DNA of 64,000 nt from an uncultured Oscillospiraceae bacterium (lineage in GTDB: Bacteria > Bacillota > Clostridia > Oscillospirales > Ruminococcaceae). Both the position numbers and the translations under genes were made by a program. Below the pieces are notes generated by a model. The model saw only the letters and a list, made by a program, of their open reading frames with translations. It searched no databases and was not told where the DNA came from. Positions 8,900 through 15,925 of this stretch are shown here, in pieces (the stretch's first letter is position 1; each line of letters begins with the position of its first letter). Where the stretch lies: positions 8,476 through 72,475 of the forward strand of contig UQDG01000014.1 in the NCBI GenBank assembly GCA_900539695.1. The letters run 5' to 3'.

Positions 8900-8929
8900 G
8901 TTAGTCAATTGTAATTAGCCTGCACTAAC
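8900..8929. promoter_or_regulatory. Inverted repeat, likely TetR/MarR-type operator
   Basis: GTTAGTCAA and TGCACTAAC are partial mirror images (GTTAGT / ACTAAC) separated by 12 bp. They lie directly downstream of the -10 box and upstream of the ribosome site of the ABC operon, which fits a repressor site over the transcription start. No regulator gene adjoins it. Confidence 0.5.
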
Positions 8930-8958
8930 AGTATAAAACGGAAGCCCCAATGTGTCAA
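8930..8958 (-). promoter_or_regulatory. Sigma-A promoter of the ABC exporter operon
   Basis: On the minus strand, TTGACA, a 17-bp spacer and TATACT. The -35 box is perfect and the -10 differs from consensus by one base. Confidence 0.75.
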
Positions 8959-8995
8959 TATTTTCGTAAGTTTTCGGTGCATTTTAGCGGCAAAA

Positions 8996-9037
8996 TGCCA
9001 TTATAAAAGGCCCTGCCGCAAGGTGGGCAGGGCCGAT
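8996..9037 (-). terminator. Terminator of the MATE gene (duplicated sequence)
   Basis: On the minus strand GGCCCTGCC and GGCAGGGCC form a hairpin followed by TTTTAT. The whole 42-bp stretch recurs on the plus strand at 38030-38071 with one mismatch. Confidence 0.8.
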
Positions 9038-9060
9038 AAGGCACATATTAAAAGCAGAAA

Positions 9061-10404
9061 TCAAGCGTAATGATACCGATTCCGGTTCTTGACCAGCAGC
9101 GCCGCCGAAACGAGCAACGCCGCAGCCTCGGCAAAAACCAAAGCATACCAGATGCCGTCAATGTCCAGCACCATGGGCAGCGCCAGCACCGCAAACACCT
9201 GAAACACCAGCGTGCGCAGGAAGGAGATCGCCGCCGAGATGGCACCGTTGTTCAACGCCGTAAAGAACGCCGAGGAGAAAATGTTGAAGCCGCACAGCAG
9301 GAAGGAGAACGCGTACAGCTTCAGCGCATGCTCGGTCAGCTCCATCAGGCCGGCGTCGTAGCCGACGAACATCTTCGCCAAAGGCGTGGCCATCAGCTGG
9401 GCACTGGTAAACATCGCCACACCGGCAATCGCCAGCATCGTAATGCTCTTGCGGAACAAGTTCTTCAATTCATCGTGGTTTTCAGCACCATAATGGTAGC
9501 TGATGATGGGCGCACAGCCCTGGGCATAGCCGATGAACACCGCTGCAAAGATAAAGCCCACGTACATCAACACGCCGTAGGCCGCCACGCCGTCGGCGCC
9601 GATGAGCTTCATCAGCTGCAGGTTGTACAGCGCACTGACCAGCGAGGCCGACAAGTTGGTCATCAGCTCGCTGGAGCCGTTGGCGCAGGCCTTGCCCAGC
9701 GCTTTGGCGCTGAACTTGGGCCGTACAAAGTGCAGCAGGCTGGAGTTTTTGCGGTTGAAAAAGTAGAACATAGGGCCGATGCCGCCCACCATCTGGCTGA
9801 TGACGGTAGCCGACGCCGCGCCAACGATGCCGCCGCGCAGCACACCCACCAGCAGAAAGTCCAGTACGATGTTGGTCAGGCCCGCCAGCACAGTGAAGGC
9901 CAGGCCCAGCTTCGGCTTTTCGGAGGTGATGAAAAAGCTCTGGAAAAAGAACTGCATCATAAAGGCTGTCTGGAACACCAGCAGGATGCGGCCGTACATC
10001 AGGCAGTTCGGCAGCAGTTCCGGCGTAGCGCCCAGCAGCTGGGCGGCAGGCTCCAGCAGGAACCAGCCAATGATGGTGGAGACAATGCCCATCACGATCG
10101 TGGAGGCAGCCAGCATCGAGAACAGGTTGTCCGCCTGCTTTTTATCGCCAGTGCCCAGTGTCATGGCGACCAGCGCGCTGCCGCCGGTGCCTACCATGAA
10201 GCCCAGGCAGCCAAACGCCTGCAGGAACGGGTAGATCAGGTTCAAAGCAGAAAATGCCGTTTTGCCGGCAAAATTCGAGACAAAAAAGCCATCCACCACG
10301 CAGTACACCGAGGTGAAGATCATCATGATAATGGGCGATGCCACAAAACGCAGCAGGCGGCCGGTGGTAAAATGGTCAGATAACTGGATACGATCTTTGC
10401 TCAT
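9061..10404 (-). CDS. MATE family efflux transporter
   Basis: A 447-residue membrane protein with about 12 hydrophobic segments and the two homologous halves of the MATE family (NorM/DinF group). The N-terminal half reads LLRFVASPIIMMIFTSVYCVVDG, with the functionally typical VVDGFFVSNFAG. MATE proteins export drugs or metabolites in exchange for Na+ or H+. The gene overlaps the upstream MarR regulator gene by 4 bp (ATGA), so the two are translated together. Induction by a ligand of the MarR protein is the simplest model. Confidence 0.94.
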   Translation of the reverse strand: MSKDRIQLSDHFTTGRLLRFVASPIIMMIFTSVYCVVDGFFVSNFAGKTAFSALNLIYPFLQAFGCLGFMVGTGGSALVAMTLGTGDKKQADNLFSMLAASTIVMGIVSTIIGWFLLEPAAQLLGATPELLPNCLMYGRILLVFQTAFMMQFFFQSFFITSEKPKLGLAFTVLAGLTNIVLDFLLVGVLRGGIVGAASATVISQMVGGIGPMFYFFNRKNSSLLHFVRPKFSAKALGKACANGSSELMTNLSASLVSALYNLQLMKLIGADGVAAYGVLMYVGFIFAAVFIGYAQGCAPIISYHYGAENHDELKNLFRKSITMLAIAGVAMFTSAQLMATPLAKMFVGYDAGLMELTEHALKLYAFSFLLCGFNIFSSAFFTALNNGAISAAISFLRTLVFQVFAVLALPMVLDIDGIWYALVFAEAAALLVSAALLVKNRNRYHYA

Positions 10405-10892
10405 AGGTTCTCCGTTTTATGTCCATCTGTTTTTTCTTTTAACTGTGTAAATTCTTCCCGCAATTTCTGCAGGTATCCCTGCCGGATGGCAAGGTCTGTT
10501 TCCATGCGCTCCAGCCCCATGCGGCATATGGCTGCCGCCTCCGCCCGGACAACCCGCGCTATGGTTTTTTCGGCCAAGGCGCGGCCCGATTCGGTCAGGT
10601 TCAGGTTCTTGGCACGCTTGCCGCCGGGGGCCGGGGTCAGCACCAGCAGCCCCTGTTCCACCATGCTGCGCACCGCCGAGTTGAGGGTCTGCTTGGGCAG
10701 GCACCATTCGGCGCACATCTGCACCTGTGTAAGCGGGGCGGCACTGCTGTACAGCGCATACAGAATCCAGAATGCTGTATCCGACAGGCCGAACTGCACC
10801 GCCGCCGCGTGATATAATGCGTTTGTTTCGTTATACTGTCGGTTTTCCTGTTCAATCAGGCTTTTGGCAGACAGTGCAGCGTTCTCTTCCAA
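10401..10892 (-). CDS. MarR family transcriptional regulator
   Basis: A 163-residue winged-helix regulator. Helices around VQFGLSDTAFWILYAL form the dimer region, PLTQVQMCAEWCLPKQTLNSAVRSMVEQGLL is the DNA-binding helix-turn-helix (quoted in overlapping parts, residues about 52-82), and the wing is TPAPGGKRAKNLNLTESG. It is translationally coupled to the MATE pump, which it most likely represses. A large symmetrical operator lies directly upstream, overlapping a near-perfect promoter, so it very probably represses its own operon too. MarR proteins usually release DNA on binding phenolic or antibiotic ligands, or on cysteine oxidation; two Cys lie near the recognition helix (CAEWC). Confidence 0.93.
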   Translation of the reverse strand: MEENAALSAKSLIEQENRQYNETNALYHAAAVQFGLSDTAFWILYALYSSAAPLTQVQMCAEWCLPKQTLNSAVRSMVEQGLLVLTPAPGGKRAKNLNLTESGRALAEKTIARVVRAEAAAICRMGLERMETDLAIRQGYLQKLREEFTQLKEKTDGHKTENL

Positions 10893-10920
10893 GGCGGGTT
10901 GTCTCCTCTCAAAACAGCAA

Positions 10921-10971
10921 TAATCCGAAATCGGACTCTGCTATTATAGTCCGATTTCGGATTACTGTCAA
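10921..10971 (-). promoter_or_regulatory. Consensus promoter embedded in a double operator for the MarR-MATE operon
   Basis: Minus-strand promoter: TTGACA (10966-10971), 17-bp spacer, TATAAT (10943-10948), both boxes perfect. Two 17-bp arms, 10921-10937 and 10948-10964, are exact reverse complements. Each arm contains its own short palindrome TCCGA-AA-TCGGA. One arm fills the -35/-10 spacer and the other covers the early transcribed region. This fits two bound dimers that block RNA polymerase. Confidence 0.85.
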
Positions 10972-10984
10972 GCGGTATTTTGCT

Positions 10985-11977
10985 TTATTCCACAAGGTTT
11001 ACCAGCTTTTCGCCGCGGGCGAAGGCACGGGCATTTTCCATCGTAGTTATGGCAATACTTTGCAGCGCCGTGCGGGTAAAAAAAGCCTGGTGGCTGGTGA
11101 TGACCACATTCGGGAAGCTGAGCAGTACCGGCACCACCACGCTACGCAGCACGTCGTCGGAGTAATCCTCAAAAATTTGGTTGTCCTCGGTCTCGTAGAC
11201 ATCCAGCCCCACCCCGGCGAATTTGCGCTGGCGCAGCGCATCGATCAGCGCGTGGGTATCGATCAGCCCGCCCCGGCTGGTGTTGACTAAAATAGCGCTG
11301 TCCCGCATCATTTTGATGGCATCGGCGTCAATCATGTGGTGGGTCTCCGGCGTCAGCGGGCAGTGCAGGCTGACGAGGTCCGCCGTGCGCAGCAGTTCCT
11401 CCAGCCCGACGTACCGCACCAGGCCCTCCAGTGCAGGGTTGCGGTACTGGTCATAGGCCAGCACAGTCATGCCGAAGCCGCAGCAGATGCGGGCCATGGC
11501 CGCGCCGATGCGCCCAGTGCCCACGATGCCAGCGGCGGAGCCGTACAGCGTGTGACCCAGCAGGCCGTCCAGCGCAAAGTTATTGTTGCGCACCTTGATG
11601 TAGGCTTTGCAGATGCGGCGGTTGGCGGCCATGGCCAGCGCCATGGCGTGTTCGGCCACGGCCTCGGGGCTGTAACCGGGCACCCGCAGCACTGTGATGC
11701 CGCAGCGCTTGGCGGCGTCCAGGTCCACGTTATTGAACCCGGCGCAGCGAAGCAGCAGCAATTTTACCCCGACGGCAGCCAGCGTTTCCAGCACCGGGGC
11801 CGAGCCGTCGGCGTTGACGAACGCGCACACCGCCTCGCCCCCGGCCGCCAAGGGTGCGGTGTCCTTGTCCAGATTAGCTGCCAAAAAGCGGATGTCGCAC
11901 CCATATTCAGGATCGGCAGCCAGTACGTCAAAGTATAAATGGTCATAGTCTCTCGTGCCATAAAATGTAATTTTCAT
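10985..11977 (-). CDS. D-lactate dehydrogenase-like 2-hydroxyacid dehydrogenase
   Basis: A 330-residue D-isomer-specific 2-hydroxyacid dehydrogenase. The NAD site is GIVGTGRIGAAM. The catalytic Arg is in NTSRGGLIDT, the Glu in LDVYETED and the His in ITSHQAFFT. Length and spacing match LdhA-type D-lactate dehydrogenase, which reduces pyruvate to D-lactate with NADH. Related gut Clostridia make D-lactate as a fermentation product, so this role is likely. Aromatic 2-oxoacid reductases (FldH-like) have the same architecture and cannot be excluded. It lies convergent to nothing and transcribes towards the MarR promoter region. Just upstream is a perfect 24-bp palindrome. Confidence 0.88.
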   Translation of the reverse strand: MKITFYGTRDYDHLYFDVLAADPEYGCDIRFLAANLDKDTAPLAAGGEAVCAFVNADGSAPVLETLAAVGVKLLLLRCAGFNNVDLDAAKRCGITVLRVPGYSPEAVAEHAMALAMAANRRICKAYIKVRNNNFALDGLLGHTLYGSAAGIVGTGRIGAAMARICCGFGMTVLAYDQYRNPALEGLVRYVGLEELLRTADLVSLHCPLTPETHHMIDADAIKMMRDSAILVNTSRGGLIDTHALIDALRQRKFAGVGLDVYETEDNQIFEDYSDDVLRSVVVPVLLSFPNVVITSHQAFFTRTALQSIAITTMENARAFARGEKLVNLVE

Positions 11978-12011
11978 AGAAAAATCCCCCTGGGGTAAGT
12001 ATGCGCAGATT

Positions 12012-12035
12012 GTACTTTTCTTATAAGAAAAGTAC
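12012..12035. repeat. Perfect 24-bp palindrome upstream of the lactate dehydrogenase gene
   Basis: GTACTTTTCTTA is followed directly by its exact complement TAAGAAAAGTAC. It is 34 bp before the start codon of the dehydrogenase gene, so it could be an operator. It also resembles, in a shorter form, the AAAGAAAGTA palindromes elsewhere in the window. Confidence 0.6.
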
Positions 12036-12117
12036 GCAAAAGAATTTTAAGATCACTGCGTGAGCAAGGGGGATAGGAGCGAAAAGTTCCTTATGGCATA
12101 AATAGAGGATACAATAA

Positions 12118-12141
12118 AAGGGCCCCCTCGCAGAGGGGGTC
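12118..12141 (-). terminator. Terminator of the metallophosphoesterase gene
   Basis: On the minus strand GACCCCCT and AGGGGGCC form a short hairpin with a 5-base loop followed by CTTTTATTG. It begins a few bases beyond the stop codon. Confidence 0.75.
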
Positions 12142-12147
12142 TTACTA

Positions 12148-13272
12148 TCACACCTGCTTAATTTCAACACAAACAATTTCCGTGCGGCCCTGGGTGCGGA
12201 ATTTGTAGCCCCAGGTGCCGGTGCCGCCGCTTACGATGGCAGTGCAGGTATCGGTGATCTTCTTTTGGCCGTAGTTGCGCTCGTTTTTGGCGACCATGCC
12301 CACCGCACCGGCAGGCCAGACCTGCCCGCCGTGAGTGTGGCCGCTTAAAATCAGATCCGCACCGGCAGCTGCGGCATTCTTAAAGTCCCGCGGCTCGTGG
12401 TCCAGCCAGACAGTATAGCGGTCGTCCGGTCCGCCGGGAATCAACTGGGCGGCAGTAAAACGCTGGCCATTCGTATACAAATAGTCTTTGCGGCCCACGA
12501 TGCGCACGCCGCAGGGTAGCATAACGCCGGTATCTTCCAGCAGGCGTACGCCCGCTTTGGCCAAGCCCTGCTCCAAGTCCGCACGGCCGAAGCTTGGCTC
12601 CCGCCAATGGTGGAACAGGTCGTGATTGCCCAGCACGTAGTATTTGCCCAGAGGCGCGTCGATCTCGCCGAACAGGCTGCAGAATGCTTCCAGTTCCTCC
12701 GGCTCGGTGAATTCGTCGAAAATATCGCCGGTCAACACCAGCAGGTCGGGGCGGCAGGCGGCAATTTTCTCCCGCAGTTCGGGGATACGGGTGTGATCCA
12801 TGGCTGCGCAGGCGCGGGGGTGGACATCGCTGATCTGCACGATGCGCAAAGCGCCATGGGGCAATTTTTTATGCGTAGTTATATTATATTTTGTGGTACA
12901 CAGTTTCAGGGCGCGGCGGCGGCCCCACCACATGATGAAAGCCGTCAGCAGCCATGGTGTTATGCCATCCAGCCAGAAAATGCGCCAAACGAATTGCGGC
13001 GTACCACCCACCCGGCGCATGAGCAGCGCGATGCCGGTACCGATGCAGTAAAAAGTGACCAGGTGCCCGGTGAACACGATGCCCAGGCCCAGCGGGTCGC
13101 GGCTGATGTAGGCCAGCAGCAGCATAAGCAGCAGCGGCAGGCCGTAATACAGCACCGGCCATGCGCTGACCAGCTGCAAGGGCGGCAGCTGCAAAAAGTT
13201 TACATACAGCAGCACATCCAGCGCCGCCTGGCCAATACGCGGCAGGACGAATTGAAAGAAAGGATGATACAT
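12148..13272 (-). CDS. Membrane-anchored metallophosphoesterase, YkuE-like
   Basis: A 374-residue protein. About the first 130 residues hold four hydrophobic segments; the rest is a calcineurin-like phosphoesterase domain. Metal-binding motifs are QISDVH, LTGDIFDE, LGNHD and GHTHGGQVW. Members of this group (YkuE, YaeI) hydrolyse phosphoesters at the membrane, possibly on lipid or envelope substrates. The enzyme domain probably faces the cytoplasm or the surface, depending on helix count; I cannot decide this from sequence. It is a single gene with its own terminator. Confidence 0.9.
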   Translation of the reverse strand: MYHPFFQFVLPRIGQAALDVLLYVNFLQLPPLQLVSAWPVLYYGLPLLLMLLLAYISRDPLGLGIVFTGHLVTFYCIGTGIALLMRRVGGTPQFVWRIFWLDGITPWLLTAFIMWWGRRRALKLCTTKYNITTHKKLPHGALRIVQISDVHPRACAAMDHTRIPELREKIAACRPDLLVLTGDIFDEFTEPEELEAFCSLFGEIDAPLGKYYVLGNHDLFHHWREPSFGRADLEQGLAKAGVRLLEDTGVMLPCGVRIVGRKDYLYTNGQRFTAAQLIPGGPDDRYTVWLDHEPRDFKNAAAAGADLILSGHTHGGQVWPAGAVGMVAKNERNYGQKKITDTCTAIVSGGTGTWGYKFRTQGRTEIVCVEIKQV

Positions 13273-13309
13273 GGTGGATACCAGCTTTTGTGTATTTCTA
13301 TTGTAGGGG

Positions 13310-13425
13310 CAAAAGGCTCCCCGTGCGCGCAGCGGGTGAGGGGGGGGACTTTAGCAGCGGGCGGCACACGGGCCACCCCTCAGTCACCTTCGGTGACAAC
13401 TCCCCTCAAAAGCAGCCTTATGCTC
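13310..13425. repeat. Intergenic GC-rich palindromic repeat
   Basis: The stretch has CTCCCCGTGCGCGCAGCGGG, then CACCCCTCAGTCACCTTCGG (continuing TGACAACTCCCCTC). Inverted segments (GTCACC/GGTGAC; GAGGGG/CCCCTC) suggest a folded repeat. Layout and motifs resemble the stretch at 42024-42128. No coding capacity was found. Confidence 0.4.
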
Positions 13426-13483
13426 TACTTATTAGTATACCATTATATCCCCCAAATGTGACGAAATATTGAAAGCTTCTTTG

Positions 13484-13509
13484 CTTACTTTCTTTTCAAA
13501 GAAAGTAAG
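13484..13509. repeat. AAAGAAAGTA palindrome family, copy 1
   Basis: CTTACTTTCTTT and AAAGAAAGTAAG are separated by TC and preceded by GCTTCTTTG. Near-identical copies lie at 27389-27415 and, in reverse, at 51706-51731. Confidence 0.7.
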
Positions 13510-13539
13510 GCCCCGTACCTTTTAACAGTACGGGGCCTT
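13507..13539 (-). terminator. Terminator of the nfnAB operon
   Basis: GGCCCCGTAC and GTACGGGGCC pair perfectly around a 9-base loop. On the minus strand the stem is followed by TTACTTTCTTTT, provided by the adjoining repeat. Confidence 0.75.
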
Positions 13540-13556
13540 ACCCTATGCGTTATAAA

Positions 13557-14954
13557 TTACTTCTCTTTGCCCATGATGGCGGCATCGATGGCACGGGCGG
13601 CTTCCTTGCCGGCGCCCATGGCCAGGATGACGGTGGCAGCGCCGGTAACGGCATCGCCGCCAGCGTAGACCATCGGGCGGCTGGTCAGGCCGTCAGGGCC
13701 GTTGGTGATCAGGCAACCGTGCTTGTCGGCGTCCAGACCCGGCGTGGTGGAGCGGATCAGCGGGTTGGGGCTGGTGCCCAGGGCCATGATCATGGTGTCC
13801 ACATCCAGGACAAACTCACTGCCCTCTTTCACGATGGGACGGCGGCGGCCGGAAGCATCCGGCTCGCCCAGCTCCATCTCCACGCAGGTCATACCCTTGA
13901 CCCAGCCGTTCTCGTCGCCCAGCACCTCGGTGGGGTTGGTCAGCGTCTTAAAGATGATGCCTTCCTCCTCGGCGTGCTCGACCTCCTCCTTACGGGCAGG
14001 CAGCTCAGCCATGCCGCGGCGGTAGACGATGTAGACATTCTCGGCGCCCAGGCGCTTGGCGCAGCGGGCGGCGTCCATGGCAACGTTGCCGCCGCCGACA
14101 ACGGCGACAGACTTGGACTTCATGATGGGCGTGCGGGAATCTTCCTTGTAAGCCTTCATCAGGTTCACGCGGGTCAGGTACTCGTTGGCGGAGTAAACGC
14201 CGTTCAGGCTCTCGCCGGGAATGCCCATGAAGCGGGGCAGACCGGCACCGGAGGCAACATAGACAGCCTCGAAGCCGTAGTCGTTCATCAGCTCGTCGAT
14301 GGTCAGGACCTTGCCGACGACCATGTTGGTCTCGATGTCAACGCCCAGCTCCTTCAGGCCCTCGACCTCGTGCTGGACGATGTCCTTGGGCAGACGGAAC
14401 TCAGGGATGCCGTACATCAGAACGCCGCCGGCCACATGCAGGGCCTCGTAAACGGTGACCTTGTAGCCCAGTTTGGCCAGGTCGCCGGCGACGGTCAGGC
14501 CGGAGGGACCAGCGCCGATGACAGCCACCTTGTGGCCGTTGGGGGCGGGGGCAACAGGCTTGGTATGTACGTTGTTGCGGTACCAGTCCGCAACAAAGCG
14601 CTCCAAACGGCCGATGCCGACGGATTCGCCCTTGATGCCGCGGACGCACTTGCCCTCGCACTGATGCTCCTGCGGGCAGACACGGCCGCAGACGGCGGGC
14701 AGCGCACTGGACTGGGCGATCACGTTATAGGCGGCCTCAAAATCACCCTCGGCGACGTGCTTGATGAAGCCGGGAATATCGATCTCAACAGGGCAGCCGC
14801 TGCGGCAGGGGTGGTTCTTGCACTGCAGGCAGCGCTTGGCTTCGTTAATGGCCATCTCCTCGGTATAGCCGAGGGCGACCTCTTTAAAGTTTTTATTACG
14901 GACATTCGGCTCCTGGCTGGGCATGGGGCACTTTTTCGGGTCCATATTCGGCAT
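13557..14954 (-). CDS. nfnB: NADPH-dependent bifurcating ferredoxin:NADP+ oxidoreductase, NfnB subunit (GltD-like)
   Basis: A 465-residue flavoprotein of the glutamate-synthase small-subunit family. The N-terminal iron-sulfur domain has CLQCKNHPCRSGCP and CGRVCPQEHQCEGKC. The FAD motif is VAVIGAGPSGLTVAGDLAKLG and the NADP motif VAVVGGGNVAMDAAR. It directly follows an NfnA-type gene, a pairing that in anaerobes marks the electron-bifurcating transhydrogenase NfnAB rather than glutamate synthase; no large GltB subunit is nearby. NfnAB couples NADH and reduced ferredoxin oxidation to NADP+ reduction. The ATG at 14954 is 2 bp past the upstream stop, with GGAGG inside the preceding gene's end. 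Confidence 0.9.
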   Translation of the reverse strand: MPNMDPKKCPMPSQEPNVRNKNFKEVALGYTEEMAINEAKRCLQCKNHPCRSGCPVEIDIPGFIKHVAEGDFEAAYNVIAQSSALPAVCGRVCPQEHQCEGKCVRGIKGESVGIGRLERFVADWYRNNVHTKPVAPAPNGHKVAVIGAGPSGLTVAGDLAKLGYKVTVYEALHVAGGVLMYGIPEFRLPKDIVQHEVEGLKELGVDIETNMVVGKVLTIDELMNDYGFEAVYVASGAGLPRFMGIPGESLNGVYSANEYLTRVNLMKAYKEDSRTPIMKSKSVAVVGGGNVAMDAARCAKRLGAENVYIVYRRGMAELPARKEEVEHAEEEGIIFKTLTNPTEVLGDENGWVKGMTCVEMELGEPDASGRRRPIVKEGSEFVLDVDTMIMALGTSPNPLIRSTTPGLDADKHGCLITNGPDGLTSRPMVYAGGDAVTGAATVILAMGAGKEAARAIDAAIMGKEK

Positions 14955-14956
14955 AA

Positions 14957-15799
14957 TTACTGCACCTCCTGTTTCAGCAGATTGCACTCGGCCTCGCGGG
15001 CGTGGGCCTCAAAAGGCTTGTACATGGTGCCGCGGTGCATAGCTTCGTCAAAGTCGACCTCAAAACCGTCAAAGTCGGGGCCGTCCACACAGGCAAACTT
15101 GGTCTGGCCGCCAACGGTCAGTCGGCAGCCGCCGCACATGCCGGTGCCGTCGACCATGATCGGGTTCATGGAGACAACAGTCTTGACATTGTGGGGTTTG
15201 GTGGTCTTGACGACGAATTTCATCATAATCAGCGGTCCGATGGTGATGACTTCATCAAAGTTGGCGCCATCGACGATCTTCTGCTCCAGCGGGGCGGTAA
15301 CAACACCCTTATCGCCGTAAGAACCGTCGTCGGTCATAAGGATGAACTCATCGCAGCAGGCGCGGAACTCATCCTCCAGGATGACCAGGTCCTTGTTGCG
15401 GAAACCGACAATGCCGGTCACCTTGGTGCCCTGGGCATGCAGTGCCTGGGCGATGGGCAGTGCGATAGCACAGCCGACGCCGCCGCCGACAACGCAGACA
15501 TTCTTCAAGCCCTCGATCTCGGTGGCTTTGCCCAAGGGGCCGACGAAGTCGTGGACAGCCTCGCCCTCTTTCAGCGCGTTCAGCTGCATGGTGCCGGCAC
15601 CCACCACCTGGAAGATGATGGAAACCGTACCGGCCTCGCGGTCGAAACCGGCGATGGTCAGGGGGATGCGTTCGGAATCTTCCTTCGCGCGAACAATGAT
15701 GAACTGACCGGCCTTTGCCTTCTTTGCGATCAACGGTGCTTTGATCCAAAGCTCGGTAACAGTGGGGTTCAGCTCTCTCCGTTTCATGATAGTAAACAA
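14957..15799 (-). CDS. nfnA: NfnA subunit: FAD/NAD-binding, [2Fe-2S] protein (dihydroorotate dehydrogenase electron-transfer type)
   Basis: A 280-residue ferredoxin-reductase-fold protein. The flavin motif is RIPLTIAG, the NAD motif VVGGGVGCAIALPIAQAL, and the C-terminal [2Fe-2S] ligands are CGGCRLTVGGQTKFAC. It fits NfnA/PyrK-like proteins; the NfnB partner next door favours NfnA. I choose the TTG at 15799: AAGGAG lies 7 bp upstream, and the resulting N-terminus MFTIMKRRELNPTVTE matches the family, while the ATG four codons later is too far from the ribosome site. A sigma-A promoter lies about 35 bp upstream. Together the two subunits supply NADPH for biosynthesis. Confidence 0.9.
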   Translation of the reverse strand: MFTIMKRRELNPTVTELWIKAPLIAKKAKAGQFIIVRAKEDSERIPLTIAGFDREAGTVSIIFQVVGAGTMQLNALKEGEAVHDFVGPLGKATEIEGLKNVCVVGGGVGCAIALPIAQALHAQGTKVTGIVGFRNKDLVILEDEFRACCDEFILMTDDGSYGDKGVVTAPLEQKIVDGANFDEVITIGPLIMMKFVVKTTKPHNVKTVVSMNPIMVDGTGMCGGCRLTVGGQTKFACVDGPDFDGFEVDFDEAMHRGTMYKPFEAHAREAECNLLKQEVQ

Positions 15800-15832
15800 A
15801 GCTCTCTCTCCTTACCTTAGTGGTATGTTTGT

Positions 15833-15861
15833 ATTGTAACGTATTCTCGTGAAATTGTAAA
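15833..15861 (-). promoter_or_regulatory. Promoter of nfnAB
   Basis: Minus strand: TTTACA, 17-bp spacer, TACAAT, ending about 33 bp before the TTG start. Confidence 0.65.
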
Positions 15862-15925
15862 GCGTCAACAAATCCGCAACCTATGCAAAGATTGACGTGT
15901 TTTATTGTAAAAATTGACAGTTTTC

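Noticed and set aside
13557..14954. Glutamate synthase small subunit as the function of the GltD-like gene
   Set aside because: The neighbouring NfnA-type gene and the lack of a large GltB subunit favour NfnAB.
13545..15320. A 591-codon open frame on the plus strand across nfnB and nfnA
   Set aside because: The minus strand carries complete, recognisable enzymes with motifs; the plus frame has no domain and the composition of an antisense shadow.
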